This document shows positions 1 through 6,204 of a stretch of DNA of 11,137 bases, piece after piece. Source of the stretch: an uncultured Acidobacteriota bacterium (GTDB taxonomy: Bacteria; Acidobacteriota; JAAYUB01); assembly GCA_937925645.1 (NCBI GenBank), contig CALAMB010000340.1, positions 1 through 11,137 of the forward strand, given 5' to 3'. The first letter of the stretch is position 1, and every line of letters starts with the position of its first letter. The position numbers and the translations under genes were made by a program. The notes under the pieces are model-generated. The model was not told where the DNA came from. It was given only the letters and a program-made list of their open reading frames with translations, and did no database searches.

Positions 1-113
1 ACCTGCAGCAGGCCACGCCGGACAAGGGCGGCCACCGGAACAAGGCCATCGACCTTACCCGCAAAGCCATCAACCAGACGGAGCAGGGCATCGCCTACGA
101 CAACCAGCACTGA
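1..113 (+). CDS. C-terminal end of a small conserved protein of unknown function (partial)
   Basis: The window opens inside a reading frame whose codons begin at base 3. It gives 36 residues before TGA at 111-113, and the start lies to the left. The visible tail has a DKGGHRNKAIDLTRKAI stretch and ends in GIAYDNQH. From memory, this matches the C-terminal signature of small conserved bacterial proteins, roughly 50-130 residues long, that end in 'DKGGHR.KAI.L...AI..V..GI.YD..H'. No biochemical function is known to me. The tail looks helical and charged, with no membrane segment. Codon use fits the other genes here, and the stop is followed at once by the repeat spacer, so the gene ends normally. 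The family resemblance is recalled rather than searched. Confidence 0.7.
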   Translation, partial: LQQATPDKGGHRNKAIDLTRKAINQTEQGIAYDNQH

Positions 114-118
114 AGAAA

Positions 119-532
119 GTGAACGGTGAGCAGTAAACAGTAAACAGTTCGGACATCAGACTTCGGACCTGGGACCTGGGTTCTGGGACCTGGGTTCTGG
201 GTTCTGGGTCCTGGGTCCTGGGTCCTGGGTGCAGGTTCCTGATTCCGGATCCCAGACCCTAGCTCCCAGACCCTAGCTCCCAGACCGCAGGTCCCAGCCC
301 CCAAGTCCCAGCCCCCAGGTCCCAGCCCTCCCAGGTCCCGGATCCCGGATCCCAAATCCGAGATCACAGATCCCAAGTCCTTGGTCCCAGCCCCCAGGTC
401 CCAGAACCCAGGTCCCCGGTCCCCGGTCCCTGTCCCCATTTACTCCCTCAAAATCCTCTTCAATGAAAATTGACAGATGAAAAATGATCAGTGACACATG
501 AGGCCCTTTGTGTCCATCGTGCCTTTGTGGTG
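119..532. repeat. Composite heptad-repeat spacer, left copy
   Basis: Nearly all of the 504-bp gap between the partial gene and iorA consists of 7-bp-spaced units. From left to right there are GTGAGCA/GTAAACA units (CAG-type period from about 119), then GTTCGGA, CATCAGA and CTTCGGA (147-167). A GGG run follows, with GGG at 171, 178, 185, 192, 199, 206, 213, 220 and 227 (units GGGACCT, GGGTTCT, GGGTCCT). Near 234-250 the sense flips to the complementary CCC form (units such as CCAGGTC, CCCAGCC), which runs to about 437. Next come a TGA-phased block (464-501) and two CCTTTGTG copies (505-512 and 522-529), the second ending in CTTTGTGGTG (523-532). The strand switch lets the DNA or RNA fold into a long imperfect hairpin. 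Open frames here translate to 7-residue periodic peptides and are not genes. The pattern is read directly; origin and function are unknown. Confidence 0.85.
461..501 (+). repeat. A/T-rich heptad block with TGA every 7 bp
   Basis: TGA occurs at 464, 471, 478, 485, 492 and 499, exactly seven bases apart six times, inside A-rich units of the type AAATTGA and AAAATGA. It is a sub-block of the left composite repeat and has a base composition quite unlike the GGG/CCC heptads beside it. No gene or RNA is evident in it. Confidence 0.8.
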
Positions 533-553
533 ATAGCTTCCCGCGCCACGAAA

Positions 554-588
554 TTTGTGCCGCCCCGGGGGCCGGAATCGTGTATAGT
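554..588 (+). promoter_or_regulatory. Possible iorA promoter
   Basis: TATAGT at 583-588 (within TGTATAGTATGG) is a plausible -10 box about 30 nt before the iorA start, giving a leader of roughly 23 nt that includes GGAGG at 608-612. The only -35-like sequence is TTTGTG near 554-559, spaced about 23 bp, which is too far for a standard sigma70 promoter. A CCCCGGGG palindrome (563-570) lies between them. Similar T-A-c/t-A-a/g-T cores with a G-rich right side occur before other genes here (4769-4774, 9345-9350), which favours a real -10 element, but support is weak. Confidence 0.4.
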
Positions 589-617
589 ATGGTTTCGTTT
601 TTCCAGCGGAGGTATAA

Positions 618-2399
618 ATGACGAAGAAACTGTTCTCCGGCGATGAAGCCATCGCCCGAGGCGCCTGGGAGTACGGCGTCCGGTTCGCTTCGGCCTATCC
701 CGGCACCCCGAGCACCGAGATCCTCGAGGCCGTCGCCCAGTACCCGGACATCGAGGCCCAATGGTCCACCAACGAGAAGGTCGCCTTCGAGATCGCCATG
801 GGCGCCTCCATCGGCGGCGCCCGGACGCTCGTGGCCATGAAGCACGTGGGGGTCAACGTCGCGGCCGACCCGCTCATGACGTTCGCCTACACCGGCGTCA
901 ACGGCGGATTCGTCCTGGTCTCCGCCGACGACCCGAGCATGCACTCGTCGCAGAACGAGCAGGACAACCGGCGCTTCGCCGCTTTCGCCCGGATCCCCAT
1001 GCTGGAGCCCAGCGACTCGGCCGAGGCCAAGGATTTCGTCGGCGCGGCGCTGGAGATCAGCGAGACGTTCGACACGCCGGTCATGCTCCGGATCACCACC
1101 CGCACCGCCCACGGCAAGAGCGTGGCCGAGCTCGGCGAGCGGCGGGAGCACCCCCTGCGCAACCCCGGCCGGATCGACCGGGAGAAGTTCGTCATGCTTC
1201 CCATGTACGCCCGCCGCCGCCGCGTGGTCATGGCCGAGCGCGAGGAGCGCCTGGCCGCGTTCGCCGAGGAGACGCCGCTGAACCGCATCGAGCCCGGCGA
1301 CCGCCGCGTCGGCTTCGTCACCTCGGGCGGCGCCTACGCCTACGTCAAGGAGGTCTGGCCCGAGGCGTCGTTCCTGAAGCTGGGGCTGACCAACCCGATC
1401 CCCGCCGGGATGATCCGCCGGTTCGCCGCCTCGGTGGACCGCCTCATCGTGGTGGAGGAGCTGGACCCCTACCTCGAGGAGCAGATCCGGATCCTGGGGC
1501 TGCCCGTCGAAGGGAAGTCCATCTTTCCGGCCATCGGCGAGCTGACGCCGGATATCGTCCGCGCCTGCCTGGCCAAGGCCGGCCTGCTGGAAGCGGCCGC
1601 CGCGCCGGTCCACGCGGCGGTGGACGGCCTGACCCCGCGGCCGCCGGCCATGTGCCCGGGATGCCCGCACCTGGGGATGTACCTGGCGCTGGGCAAGCTG
1701 CGCGACGCCACCATCACCGGCGACATCGGCTGCTACACCCTGGGCGCCCTGCCGCCCGTCAACGCGCTGGACACCTGCATCTGCATGGGCGCGAGCATCG
1801 GCGCCGCCATCGGCATCCAGAAGGCCCGGGGTGACGGCAAGAACATCGTCGCCGTGATCGGCGACTCCACCTTCCTCCACTCGGGCATCACCGGGCTGCT
1901 GGATGCCATCTACAACCAGAGCACCATCACCATCATCATCAGCAACAACGGGATCACCGCCATGACCGGCGGGCAGGAGCACGCCGCCAGCGGCCACAAC
2001 CTCCGCGGCGAGCCCACCTACAGCGTTGACCTGGTGGCCCTGTGCAAGGGACTGGGCGTGGAGCACGTCTTCGCCGCCGATCCCACCCAGCACAAGGCGT
2101 TTGCCCAGCTGGTCAAGCAGGAAACCCAGGCCGACCACCTGTCGGTGATCGTCTCCAGCCAGCCGTGCGTGCTCTATCCCCAGAAGGTGAAGCGCGGCAA
2201 GTACGCGGTCGAGCCCGAGATCTGCATCGGCTGCGGCGCCTGCCGCAAGTCGGCCTGCCCGGCGCTCCTCAAGTCCGACCAGAAGACGGAGAAGGGGCAC
2301 TTCAAGACAGTGATCGACGGGGAGCTCTGCACCGGCTGCGGCCTGTGCGCGTCGGTGTGTCCCGTCAGCGCCATCCAGCCCGTCGAGAAAGGAGTCTGA
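618..2399 (+). CDS. iorA: Indolepyruvate:ferredoxin oxidoreductase, alpha subunit
   Basis: This is the 593-residue catalytic subunit of the oxygen-sensitive cytosolic enzyme that converts indolepyruvate and other aryl 2-oxo acids plus CoA to aryl-acyl-CoA and CO2, reducing ferredoxin. The N-terminal pyrimidine-binding domain contains the SAYPGTPSTEI motif near residue 25. The thiamine-diphosphate domain carries GDIGCYTLG, then GDS at 415-417 and NN at 443-444, the usual GDG-to-NN cofactor/Mg site with S in place of G. The C-terminus is a two-cluster ferredoxin domain with cysteines 536, 539, 542, 547 and 571, 574, 577, 581. The first set has the wider C-x4-C spacing and the second the standard CX2CX2CX3CP. 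The length is usual for the family. The ATG at 618 is preceded by GGAGG (608-612). The iorB start lies 3 nt after the stop. The paaK-like acyl-CoA ligase that often accompanies iorAB is absent here. The domain order and both cysteine sets make the call secure. Confidence 0.97.
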   Translation: MTKKLFSGDEAIARGAWEYGVRFASAYPGTPSTEILEAVAQYPDIEAQWSTNEKVAFEIAMGASIGGARTLVAMKHVGVNVAADPLMTFAYTGVNGGFVLVSADDPSMHSSQNEQDNRRFAAFARIPMLEPSDSAEAKDFVGAALEISETFDTPVMLRITTRTAHGKSVAELGERREHPLRNPGRIDREKFVMLPMYARRRRVVMAEREERLAAFAEETPLNRIEPGDRRVGFVTSGGAYAYVKEVWPEASFLKLGLTNPIPAGMIRRFAASVDRLIVVEELDPYLEEQIRILGLPVEGKSIFPAIGELTPDIVRACLAKAGLLEAAAAPVHAAVDGLTPRPPAMCPGCPHLGMYLALGKLRDATITGDIGCYTLGALPPVNALDTCICMGASIGAAIGIQKARGDGKNIVAVIGDSTFLHSGITGLLDAIYNQSTITIIISNNGITAMTGGQEHAASGHNLRGEPTYSVDLVALCKGLGVEHVFAADPTQHKAFAQLVKQETQADHLSVIVSSQPCVLYPQKVKRGKYAVEPEICIGCGACRKSACPALLKSDQKTEKGHFKTVIDGELCTGCGLCASVCPVSAIQPVEKGV

Positions 2400-2402
2400 G
2401 CC

Positions 2403-2990
2403 ATGACCACCCCGACCACAAACATCCTGCTGGTGGGCGTCGGCGGCCAGGGCATCATCCTGGCCAGCGAAATCATCGCGGAGACCGCGCTCCGGAGCGG
2501 CCTCGACGCCAAGAAGAGCGAGGTGCACGGCATGAGCCAGCGCGGCGGCGTCGTGAGCAGCCACGTCCGGTTCGGTCCCGTGGTGCACTCGCCGCTCATC
2601 GAGGAGGGGCGCGCCGACGTCATCCTGTCGTTCGAGATCCTGGAGTCGTTACGCTGGCTGAATTTCCTCGCGCCGGCCGGCGCCGTGCTCGCCAACACCC
2701 AGAAGATCGTGCCGCCCATCGCCGCGGCCGGCCTGACCACGTACCTCGACGACCCGGCCGCCGAGCTGGCGGCGCGGGTGCCCGGCGCGGTGCTGGTGCC
2801 CGCCGACGCGATCGCCCGGGAGCTGGGAAACACCCGGCTGGTCAACAGCGTGATGCTGGGCGTGCTGTCCACGATGTCGCCGCTGGACGTGGACGCCTGG
2901 CGGGCGGTGGTGGCCGAGTTCGTGCCGGCCAAGGCCCGCGACGTCAACCGGACCGCTTTCGAGCGCGGCCGGGCGCTGCGCGCGGTCTGA
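2403..2990 (+). CDS. iorB: Indolepyruvate:ferredoxin oxidoreductase, beta subunit
   Basis: This 195-residue partner of IorA belongs to the gamma-domain fold of the 2-oxoacid:ferredoxin oxidoreductase superfamily and completes the heteromeric enzyme. The hallmark GVGGQG nucleotide/CoA-loop motif lies at residues 12-17, directly after a hydrophobic first strand. The second family motif, SEVHGMSQRGG, spans residues 39-49. FEILESLRWL and the final helical segment also fit the family, as does the length. Its ribosome-binding site AAAGGAG (2388-2394) lies inside the last iorA codons, and the ATG follows the iorA stop by 3 nt, a typical translationally coupled arrangement. YraN follows after 46 nt with no visible terminator. 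There are no cysteine clusters, as expected, because the iron-sulfur centres are in IorA. Confidence 0.96.
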   Translation: MTTPTTNILLVGVGGQGIILASEIIAETALRSGLDAKKSEVHGMSQRGGVVSSHVRFGPVVHSPLIEEGRADVILSFEILESLRWLNFLAPAGAVLANTQKIVPPIAAAGLTTYLDDPAAELAARVPGAVLVPADAIARELGNTRLVNSVMLGVLSTMSPLDVDAWRAVVAEFVPAKARDVNRTAFERGRALRAV

Positions 2991-3036
2991 CCGGCCGGCA
3001 GCATCGATTCGGTCAGCGACGGGGAGGGAACCGTCC

Positions 3037-3435
3037 GTGTTCGGATTCACGCGGCGCGCCGCCCGGCGCCTGCTGCATGACCCCAAGGCCCTCGGCCGGC
3101 TGGGCGAATGGCTGGCCCACCGCCGGCTCGCGGCCGACGGTTACGACGTGGTGGCCCGCAATTGGCGCGCGCCGTTCGGCGAGGTGGATCTCGTGGCCCG
3201 GCGGGACGAGGCGATCCATTTCGTCGAGGTCAAGACGCGGCTGCGCCACGCCAAGTGGCGGCCCGAGGACGCGGTCACCGCGGAGAAGATCGAGCGCTAC
3301 GGCCGCCTGGCCGCGTACTTCCTGAGGGAGCACGGCCTCCGGAACGTCCCGGTCCGCTACCACGTCGTCGCCGTCGTCTTCGATCCCGACGGCCGCCACG
3401 AGCTGGAGTTCATCGAGAACGCCTTCAAGCCGTAA
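3037..3435 (+). CDS. yraN: YraN / UPF0102 family endonuclease-fold protein
   Basis: This 132-residue protein is of the UPF0102 (YraN) family. The family has the core fold of restriction/Holliday-junction-type nucleases, but its cellular role is not settled. The conserved opening LGRLGEWLAHRRLAADGYDV spans about residues 19-38. The metal-site pattern follows as GEVDLVA (E49, D51) and FVEVKTR (E64, K66), the PD-(D/E)XK-like arrangement. The C-terminal VRYHVVAVVFDPD strand completes the fold. Start choice: GTG at 3037 preceded by GGGGAGGG (3021-3028); no ATG lies nearby in frame. It follows iorB by 46 nt and is probably cotranscribed. That is an unusual partner, since yraN genes more often sit near rnhB or rsmI. 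The family call is firm and the molecular function inferred. Confidence 0.93.
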   Translation: MFGFTRRAARRLLHDPKALGRLGEWLAHRRLAADGYDVVARNWRAPFGEVDLVARRDEAIHFVEVKTRLRHAKWRPEDAVTAEKIERYGRLAAYFLREHGLRNVPVRYHVVAVVFDPDGRHELEFIENAFKP

Positions 3436-3470
3436 GCGCTCACCACAAAGTCACAAAGAAGAAGAGTGAA

Positions 3471-3576
3471 TGGGTTTTGGGATTTGGGACCTGGGATCTG
3501 GGTCTTGGGTGTGGGGATCTGGATCCTGGGTGAAGGGACCTGGGATCCAAAACCGTGGTCCCAAAACCCAGGTCCC
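3471..3576. repeat. Nested perfect inverted repeats within the heptad run
   Basis: TGGGTTTTGGG (3471-3481) is the exact reverse complement of CCCAAAACCCA (3560-3570). GGGACCTGGG (3535-3544) is the exact reverse complement of CCCAGGTCCC (3567-3576). The two possible hairpins compete, because their right arms share 3567-3570. The position between two convergent genes would suit a bidirectional terminator, but no U-tract typical of an intrinsic terminator is present. Confidence 0.7.
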
Positions 3577-3662
3577 AGAACCTAGATCCCAGAACCTGGG
3601 TCCCAGGTCCAATTTCCGATGTTCGATATCCGACGACCGCGAACGAGCCCCGAATACGATCA

Positions 3663-3726
3663 CGAATCACGATTGCGAATTCCGATTGCGAATTACGATT
3701 ACGAATTACGATTACGAATTACGAAC
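3663..3726 (+). repeat. 13-bp tandem repeat, unit CGAATTACGATTA
   Basis: CGAAT recurs at 3663, 3676, 3689, 3702 and 3715, an exact 13-bp period. Each unit is a 7-bp CGAATTA-like half followed by a 6-bp CGATTA-like half, so a heptad appears to have lost one base in alternate copies. The later units are nearly identical, whereas the first two differ by single bases (TCA, TTC, TTG variants). The block is markedly A/T-rich compared with its surroundings and has no coding potential. Confidence 0.85.
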
Positions 3727-3728
3727 AC

Positions 3729-3759
3729 TCCTTACTCCTATCTCCTATCTCCTATCTCC
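3729..3759 (+). repeat. Heptad tandem repeat, unit TCCTATC
   Basis: TCC recurs at 3729, 3736, 3743, 3750 and 3757, an exact 7-bp period. Three units are identical (TCCTATC) and the first is a variant (TCCTTAC). It ends about 10 bp before the stop codon of the minus-strand metalloenzyme gene, so any transcript of that gene reads into it immediately. Confidence 0.85.
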
Positions 3760-3768
3760 AAAGAACAG

Positions 3769-4704
3769 TTAAAAGGTTGACTCAGCGGAGAGGTAGTCCA
3801 CGATGGCGGGAGTGACGTCGGGGAGGGCGGCGATGCGGTCCACCAGGGCGGCGGCGCCCGGACCCCAGGCGAGCAGCGGCACGGGCGCGCGGGTGTGGCC
3901 GCGCGTGCCCAGATCCTCGATGTTGCCGTGGTCGCTGGTGAGCAGCACCGTGGTGCGCGTCCGGTCGATGGCCGCCAGCGCCGATTCGAGAAGCTCGTCG
4001 AGCAGGCGCAGGATCAGCCGGGCGAATTCCCGCTCTCCGCTGTGGCCGGCGTAATCGGTCATGAAATACTCGTACAGCATGAAGGGACAGCCGGCGGTGA
4101 GACCGGCCAGGATCCGGCCGGCCGCCGCGGCCGTCTGCAGCGGCATGTCGTAGCCCTGTTCCTGCAGGAACAGGTTGGTGAAATCCTGGTACAGCGACCG
4201 CCCCTCGCGCTGGTCGGAAAACGTGCGCAACTGGCGGCCGCCGGCCAGCGCCGCCCACGTGGTGACGGAGAGCCGCCGCAGCCGGTAGAACCGCATGAGC
4301 TCGGGGCTGAACGTGTTGACGAAGTCCCCGACGACGCCGCGCCGGGCCAGCTTCAGGAACAGGCTCTCCCGCTCCAGCAGGCGGCGCAGGACCCCGTTGG
4401 GAAATCCGTTGATGTGGCGGCCGGCCAGCGCGGCGGCGTTGACGCCGGTGAACAGCGTGGCCTGGCCGGTGGCGCTCTGGGGGAGTCCGTCGACGCCCAG
4501 AGTGGCATCGATGGGCCGGGCGGCGAAACCGGGCACCGCCACGGCGCCGTCGGCCAGCCGGGGCACGATCCGCAGGATCCCCAGGGCGGGATCCTGCAGC
4601 GGATTCCGGTCCGGATCGGCGCAGGCGGAGACGCCCAGACCGTCGATGAAGATCAGCAGCACGCGGGGCGGGTCGGGATGCGGGTGCGTCGGGTGCTCGG
4701 CCAT
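3769..4704 (-). CDS. Alkaline-phosphatase-superfamily metalloenzyme (phosphoglycerate-mutase-like)
   Basis: This 311-residue soluble protein has the two-metal site of the alkaline phosphatase / cofactor-independent phosphoglycerate mutase / phosphopentomutase superfamily. The visible ligands come in the expected order: D21 in LLIFIDGLG, S77 of QSATGQ as probable nucleophile (T79 is an alternative), D217 and H221 in TDYAGH, D258-H259 in TSDHGN, and H270 in RGHTRAP. It lacks the large inserted domain of full-length iPGM (about 510 residues), so phosphatase or another phosphotransfer is as likely as mutase activity; the substrate is unknown. It is divergent from glycerate 2-kinase, whose product is an iPGM substrate, so a functional link is possible. 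The ATG at 4704 has no Shine-Dalgarno, and a -10 box lies only 8 bp upstream, so the message may be leaderless. The superfamily is secure and the reaction is not. Confidence 0.88.
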   Translation of the reverse strand: MAEHPTHPHPDPPRVLLIFIDGLGVSACADPDRNPLQDPALGILRIVPRLADGAVAVPGFAARPIDATLGVDGLPQSATGQATLFTGVNAAALAGRHINGFPNGVLRRLLERESLFLKLARRGVVGDFVNTFSPELMRFYRLRRLSVTTWAALAGGRQLRTFSDQREGRSLYQDFTNLFLQEQGYDMPLQTAAAAGRILAGLTAGCPFMLYEYFMTDYAGHSGEREFARLILRLLDELLESALAAIDRTRTTVLLTSDHGNIEDLGTRGHTRAPVPLLAWGPGAAALVDRIAALPDVTPAIVDYLSAESTF

Positions 4705-4712
4705 GGCAAACC

Positions 4713-4740
4713 ATTATCGCAGAAACGGACGGACCGACAA
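4713..4740 (-). promoter_or_regulatory. Promoter of the metalloenzyme gene (possibly leaderless)
   Basis: On the minus strand, TTGTCG (4740-4735) and GATAAT (4718-4713) are separated by 16 bp, a fair sigma70-type pair (four and five matches to consensus). Transcription would begin about 7 nt on, near 4706, essentially at the ATG at 4704. That explains why no ribosome-binding site precedes this gene. The site is read directly; promoter activity is inferred. Confidence 0.55.
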
Positions 4741-4768
4741 AGCGCTGCCGCAAAAACTGAAACTGGGT

Positions 4769-4774
4769 TACAAT
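4769..4774 (+). promoter_or_regulatory. -10 element of the glycerate kinase gene
   Basis: TACAAT (in GTTACAATGG) lies 22 bp before the ATG at 4797 and would place transcription initiation near 4781, just ahead of GGAG at 4783-4786. No good -35 box is seen 16-18 bp upstream. If this is the promoter, the in-frame ATG at 4773 overlaps the -10 box and cannot be the translation start, so it supports the 4797 start. Confidence 0.45.
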
Positions 4775-4796
4775 GGCACTACGGAGACAACCCGCC

Positions 4797-6173
4797 ATGA
4801 ACGTCCAGATGCGACAGGACGCCCGCCAGGTATTCGCAGAAGCCTTGGCGGCCGCCCAGCCTGCCGCCGCGTTCGCCGCCTGCCTGCGACTCGACGGCGA
4901 CCGGTTGGCGGCGCAAGGGCGCTTCAGCCTGGACCTGGGCGGCCAGGACCGGGTCTGCGTCCTCGGTTTCGGCAAGGCCGCCTCGGCGATGGCTCGGGCC
5001 CTGGGGACGCTCGTCGCCCCGCGCGCCCTGGCGGGCTACCTGGTGACCAAAGCGGGACACGGGGAAGCCGTTCCCGGCTGCCAGGTGGTCGAGGCGTCCC
5101 ACCCCGTTCCGGACGGCCGCAGCGTCGCGGCGGCCGAAGGCGCGCTCCGCTGGCTGGACCACTCGGTGCCGGCCACCGCGCCGGTGGTGGTGCTGGTGTC
5201 GGGCGGGTCGTCCGCCTTGTTCTGCCTGCCGGCCGGACACCTCACCGTCGCCGACAAGGCAGCGGTGACCGAACTGCTGCTGCGGTGCGGCGCGGACATC
5301 GGCGAGATCAACTGCATCCGGAAGCACCTGTCCGCGGTCAAGGGCGGGCAACTGGCCCGCCGGCTCGGCCGAAGACCGGCCCTGACCCTGGCCTTGTCGG
5401 ACGTGGTGGGCGACCGGCTGGACATCATCGGCTCGGGGCCGACGGTCGCCGACGCGTCCTCGTTCGCCGACGCCTGGCAGGTGCTGGAACGCTACGAACT
5501 GACGTTGAAGGTGCCGGTCGCGGTTCGCCGTCACCTCGAGGCCGGCCTGGCGGGCCAGATCCCCGAAACCGTGCGCCCCGACGATCCGATTCTGGCCAAC
5601 AAGAGCGCCGTGGTGGCGGGAAACAACATGGCCGCCTGCCACGCGGCCAAGGAGTGCGCCCGCCGGCTCGGCTACCGGCCCCTCCTGGTGTCCGACCACA
5701 TCACCGGGGACACTGCGCACTGCTCGGCGTTCCACTCGGTGCTGGCGTACGACGTGGTCTACACCCACCGGCCGGTGCCGCCGCCGGTGTGCCTGGTCTC
5801 CGGCGGCGAAACCACCGTGCGCCTTCAGGGCGGCGGGCTGGGCGGACGCAACATGGAGTTCGTGCTCCACTGCGTCCGGCGCCTGGCGGGCTGCAACGTG
5901 CCGGCGGTGGTCCTGTCGGCGGGCACCGACGGCACCGACGGCCCCACCGACGCGGCGGGCGCCCTGGCCGACAACGCGACGCTGGCCCGAGCCCAGGCGC
6001 TGGGGCTGGACCCTGACGAATTCCTGTCCCGCAACGATTCATACCGGTTTTTCCAACCCCTCGGCGACCTGGTGGTCACGGGACCCACCGGCACCAACGT
6101 GATGGACATCCGCGTGGTGCTCATCGGCGAGCCGGTCCGGCCGGCTACCGGGGATCCCGGGGAGATACCCTGA
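4797..6173 (+). CDS. Glycerate 2-kinase, MOFRL family
   Basis: This 458-residue cytosolic kinase converts D-glycerate and ATP to 2-phosphoglycerate, feeding glycerate from serine, glyoxylate or Entner-Doudoroff-type routes into lower glycolysis. The N-terminal glycerate-kinase domain shows GFGKAASAMARAL, the EASHPVPDGRS segment, the SGGSSAL glycine-rich loop at about 135-141, INCIRKHLSAVKGGQLAR and SDVVGDRLDIIGSGPTVAD. The C-terminal MOFRL domain shows GGETTVRL (from 336), GGRNMEF and SAGTDGTDGPTDAAGA (around 374-389). The length and motif order are those of the GckA/TtuD-type class II kinases, not the GlxK/GarK class I type. Start: ATG 4797 is preferred over the in-frame ATG at 4773, which overlaps a -10 box; GGAG at 4783-4786 is a spaced ribosome-binding site. 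It is divergent from the metalloenzyme and lies 31 nt before the hybrid kinase, with which it may be cotranscribed. Other GckA-family activities (hydroxypyruvate reductase mis-annotation) are less likely. Confidence 0.94.
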   Translation: MNVQMRQDARQVFAEALAAAQPAAAFAACLRLDGDRLAAQGRFSLDLGGQDRVCVLGFGKAASAMARALGTLVAPRALAGYLVTKAGHGEAVPGCQVVEASHPVPDGRSVAAAEGALRWLDHSVPATAPVVVLVSGGSSALFCLPAGHLTVADKAAVTELLLRCGADIGEINCIRKHLSAVKGGQLARRLGRRPALTLALSDVVGDRLDIIGSGPTVADASSFADAWQVLERYELTLKVPVAVRRHLEAGLAGQIPETVRPDDPILANKSAVVAGNNMAACHAAKECARRLGYRPLLVSDHITGDTAHCSAFHSVLAYDVVYTHRPVPPPVCLVSGGETTVRLQGGGLGGRNMEFVLHCVRRLAGCNVPAVVLSAGTDGTDGPTDAAGALADNATLARAQALGLDPDEFLSRNDSYRFFQPLGDLVVTGPTGTNVMDIRVVLIGEPVRPATGDPGEIP

Positions 6174-6204
6174 TTCCGGCCGCGAAACGGAGGTCCCGCC
6201 GCCC

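Larger units (their letters stand above)
3441..3760. repeat. Composite heptad-repeat spacer, right copy
   Basis: The 333-bp gap between the convergent yraN and metalloenzyme genes is again almost wholly periodic. It opens with CACCACAAAG (3441-3450) and a second CACAAAG (3452-3458). A GGG run follows, with G-rich triplets at 3472, 3479, 3486, 3493, 3500, 3507, 3514, 3521, 3528, 3535 and 3542, all 7 bp apart. At about 3548 the sense flips to a CCC run (3560, 3567, 3574, 3581, 3588, 3595, 3602, 3609). CGA then occurs at 3617, 3624 and 3631, followed by a 13-bp repeat and a CTCCTAT heptad block. The order of blocks matches the left copy read on the minus strand. The strand flip forms hairpins that could terminate transcription from both sides, which is inferred. 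Frames across it encode periodic nonsense. Confidence 0.85.

Noticed and set aside
95..439. 114-codon minus-strand frame with DLG/GLG periodic peptide
   Set aside because: It is a direct translation of 7-bp repeats giving a 7-residue period. It has no RBS and no coding signature.
273..2588. 771-codon open frame on the minus strand across iorA
   Set aside because: It is antisense to a certain gene and its peptide is His/Asp/Gly/Ala-rich low-complexity sequence. Its end runs into the heptad repeats. This is a GC-driven shadow.
3663..3726. Replication-origin iterons or DnaA boxes in the A/T-rich repeat
   Set aside because: The unit does not match TTATCCACA-type boxes, and neither a rep nor a dnaA gene is close.
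3663..3760. Possible CRISPR array from the regular short repeats
   Set aside because: Units are 7 or 13 bp with no unique spacers between them, and no cas genes are near.
3470..3815. Frames of 86-100 codons over the right repeat spacer
   Set aside because: Same cause: heptad repeats stay open in several frames at once, and peptides such as WDLGSGSW are periodic artefacts.
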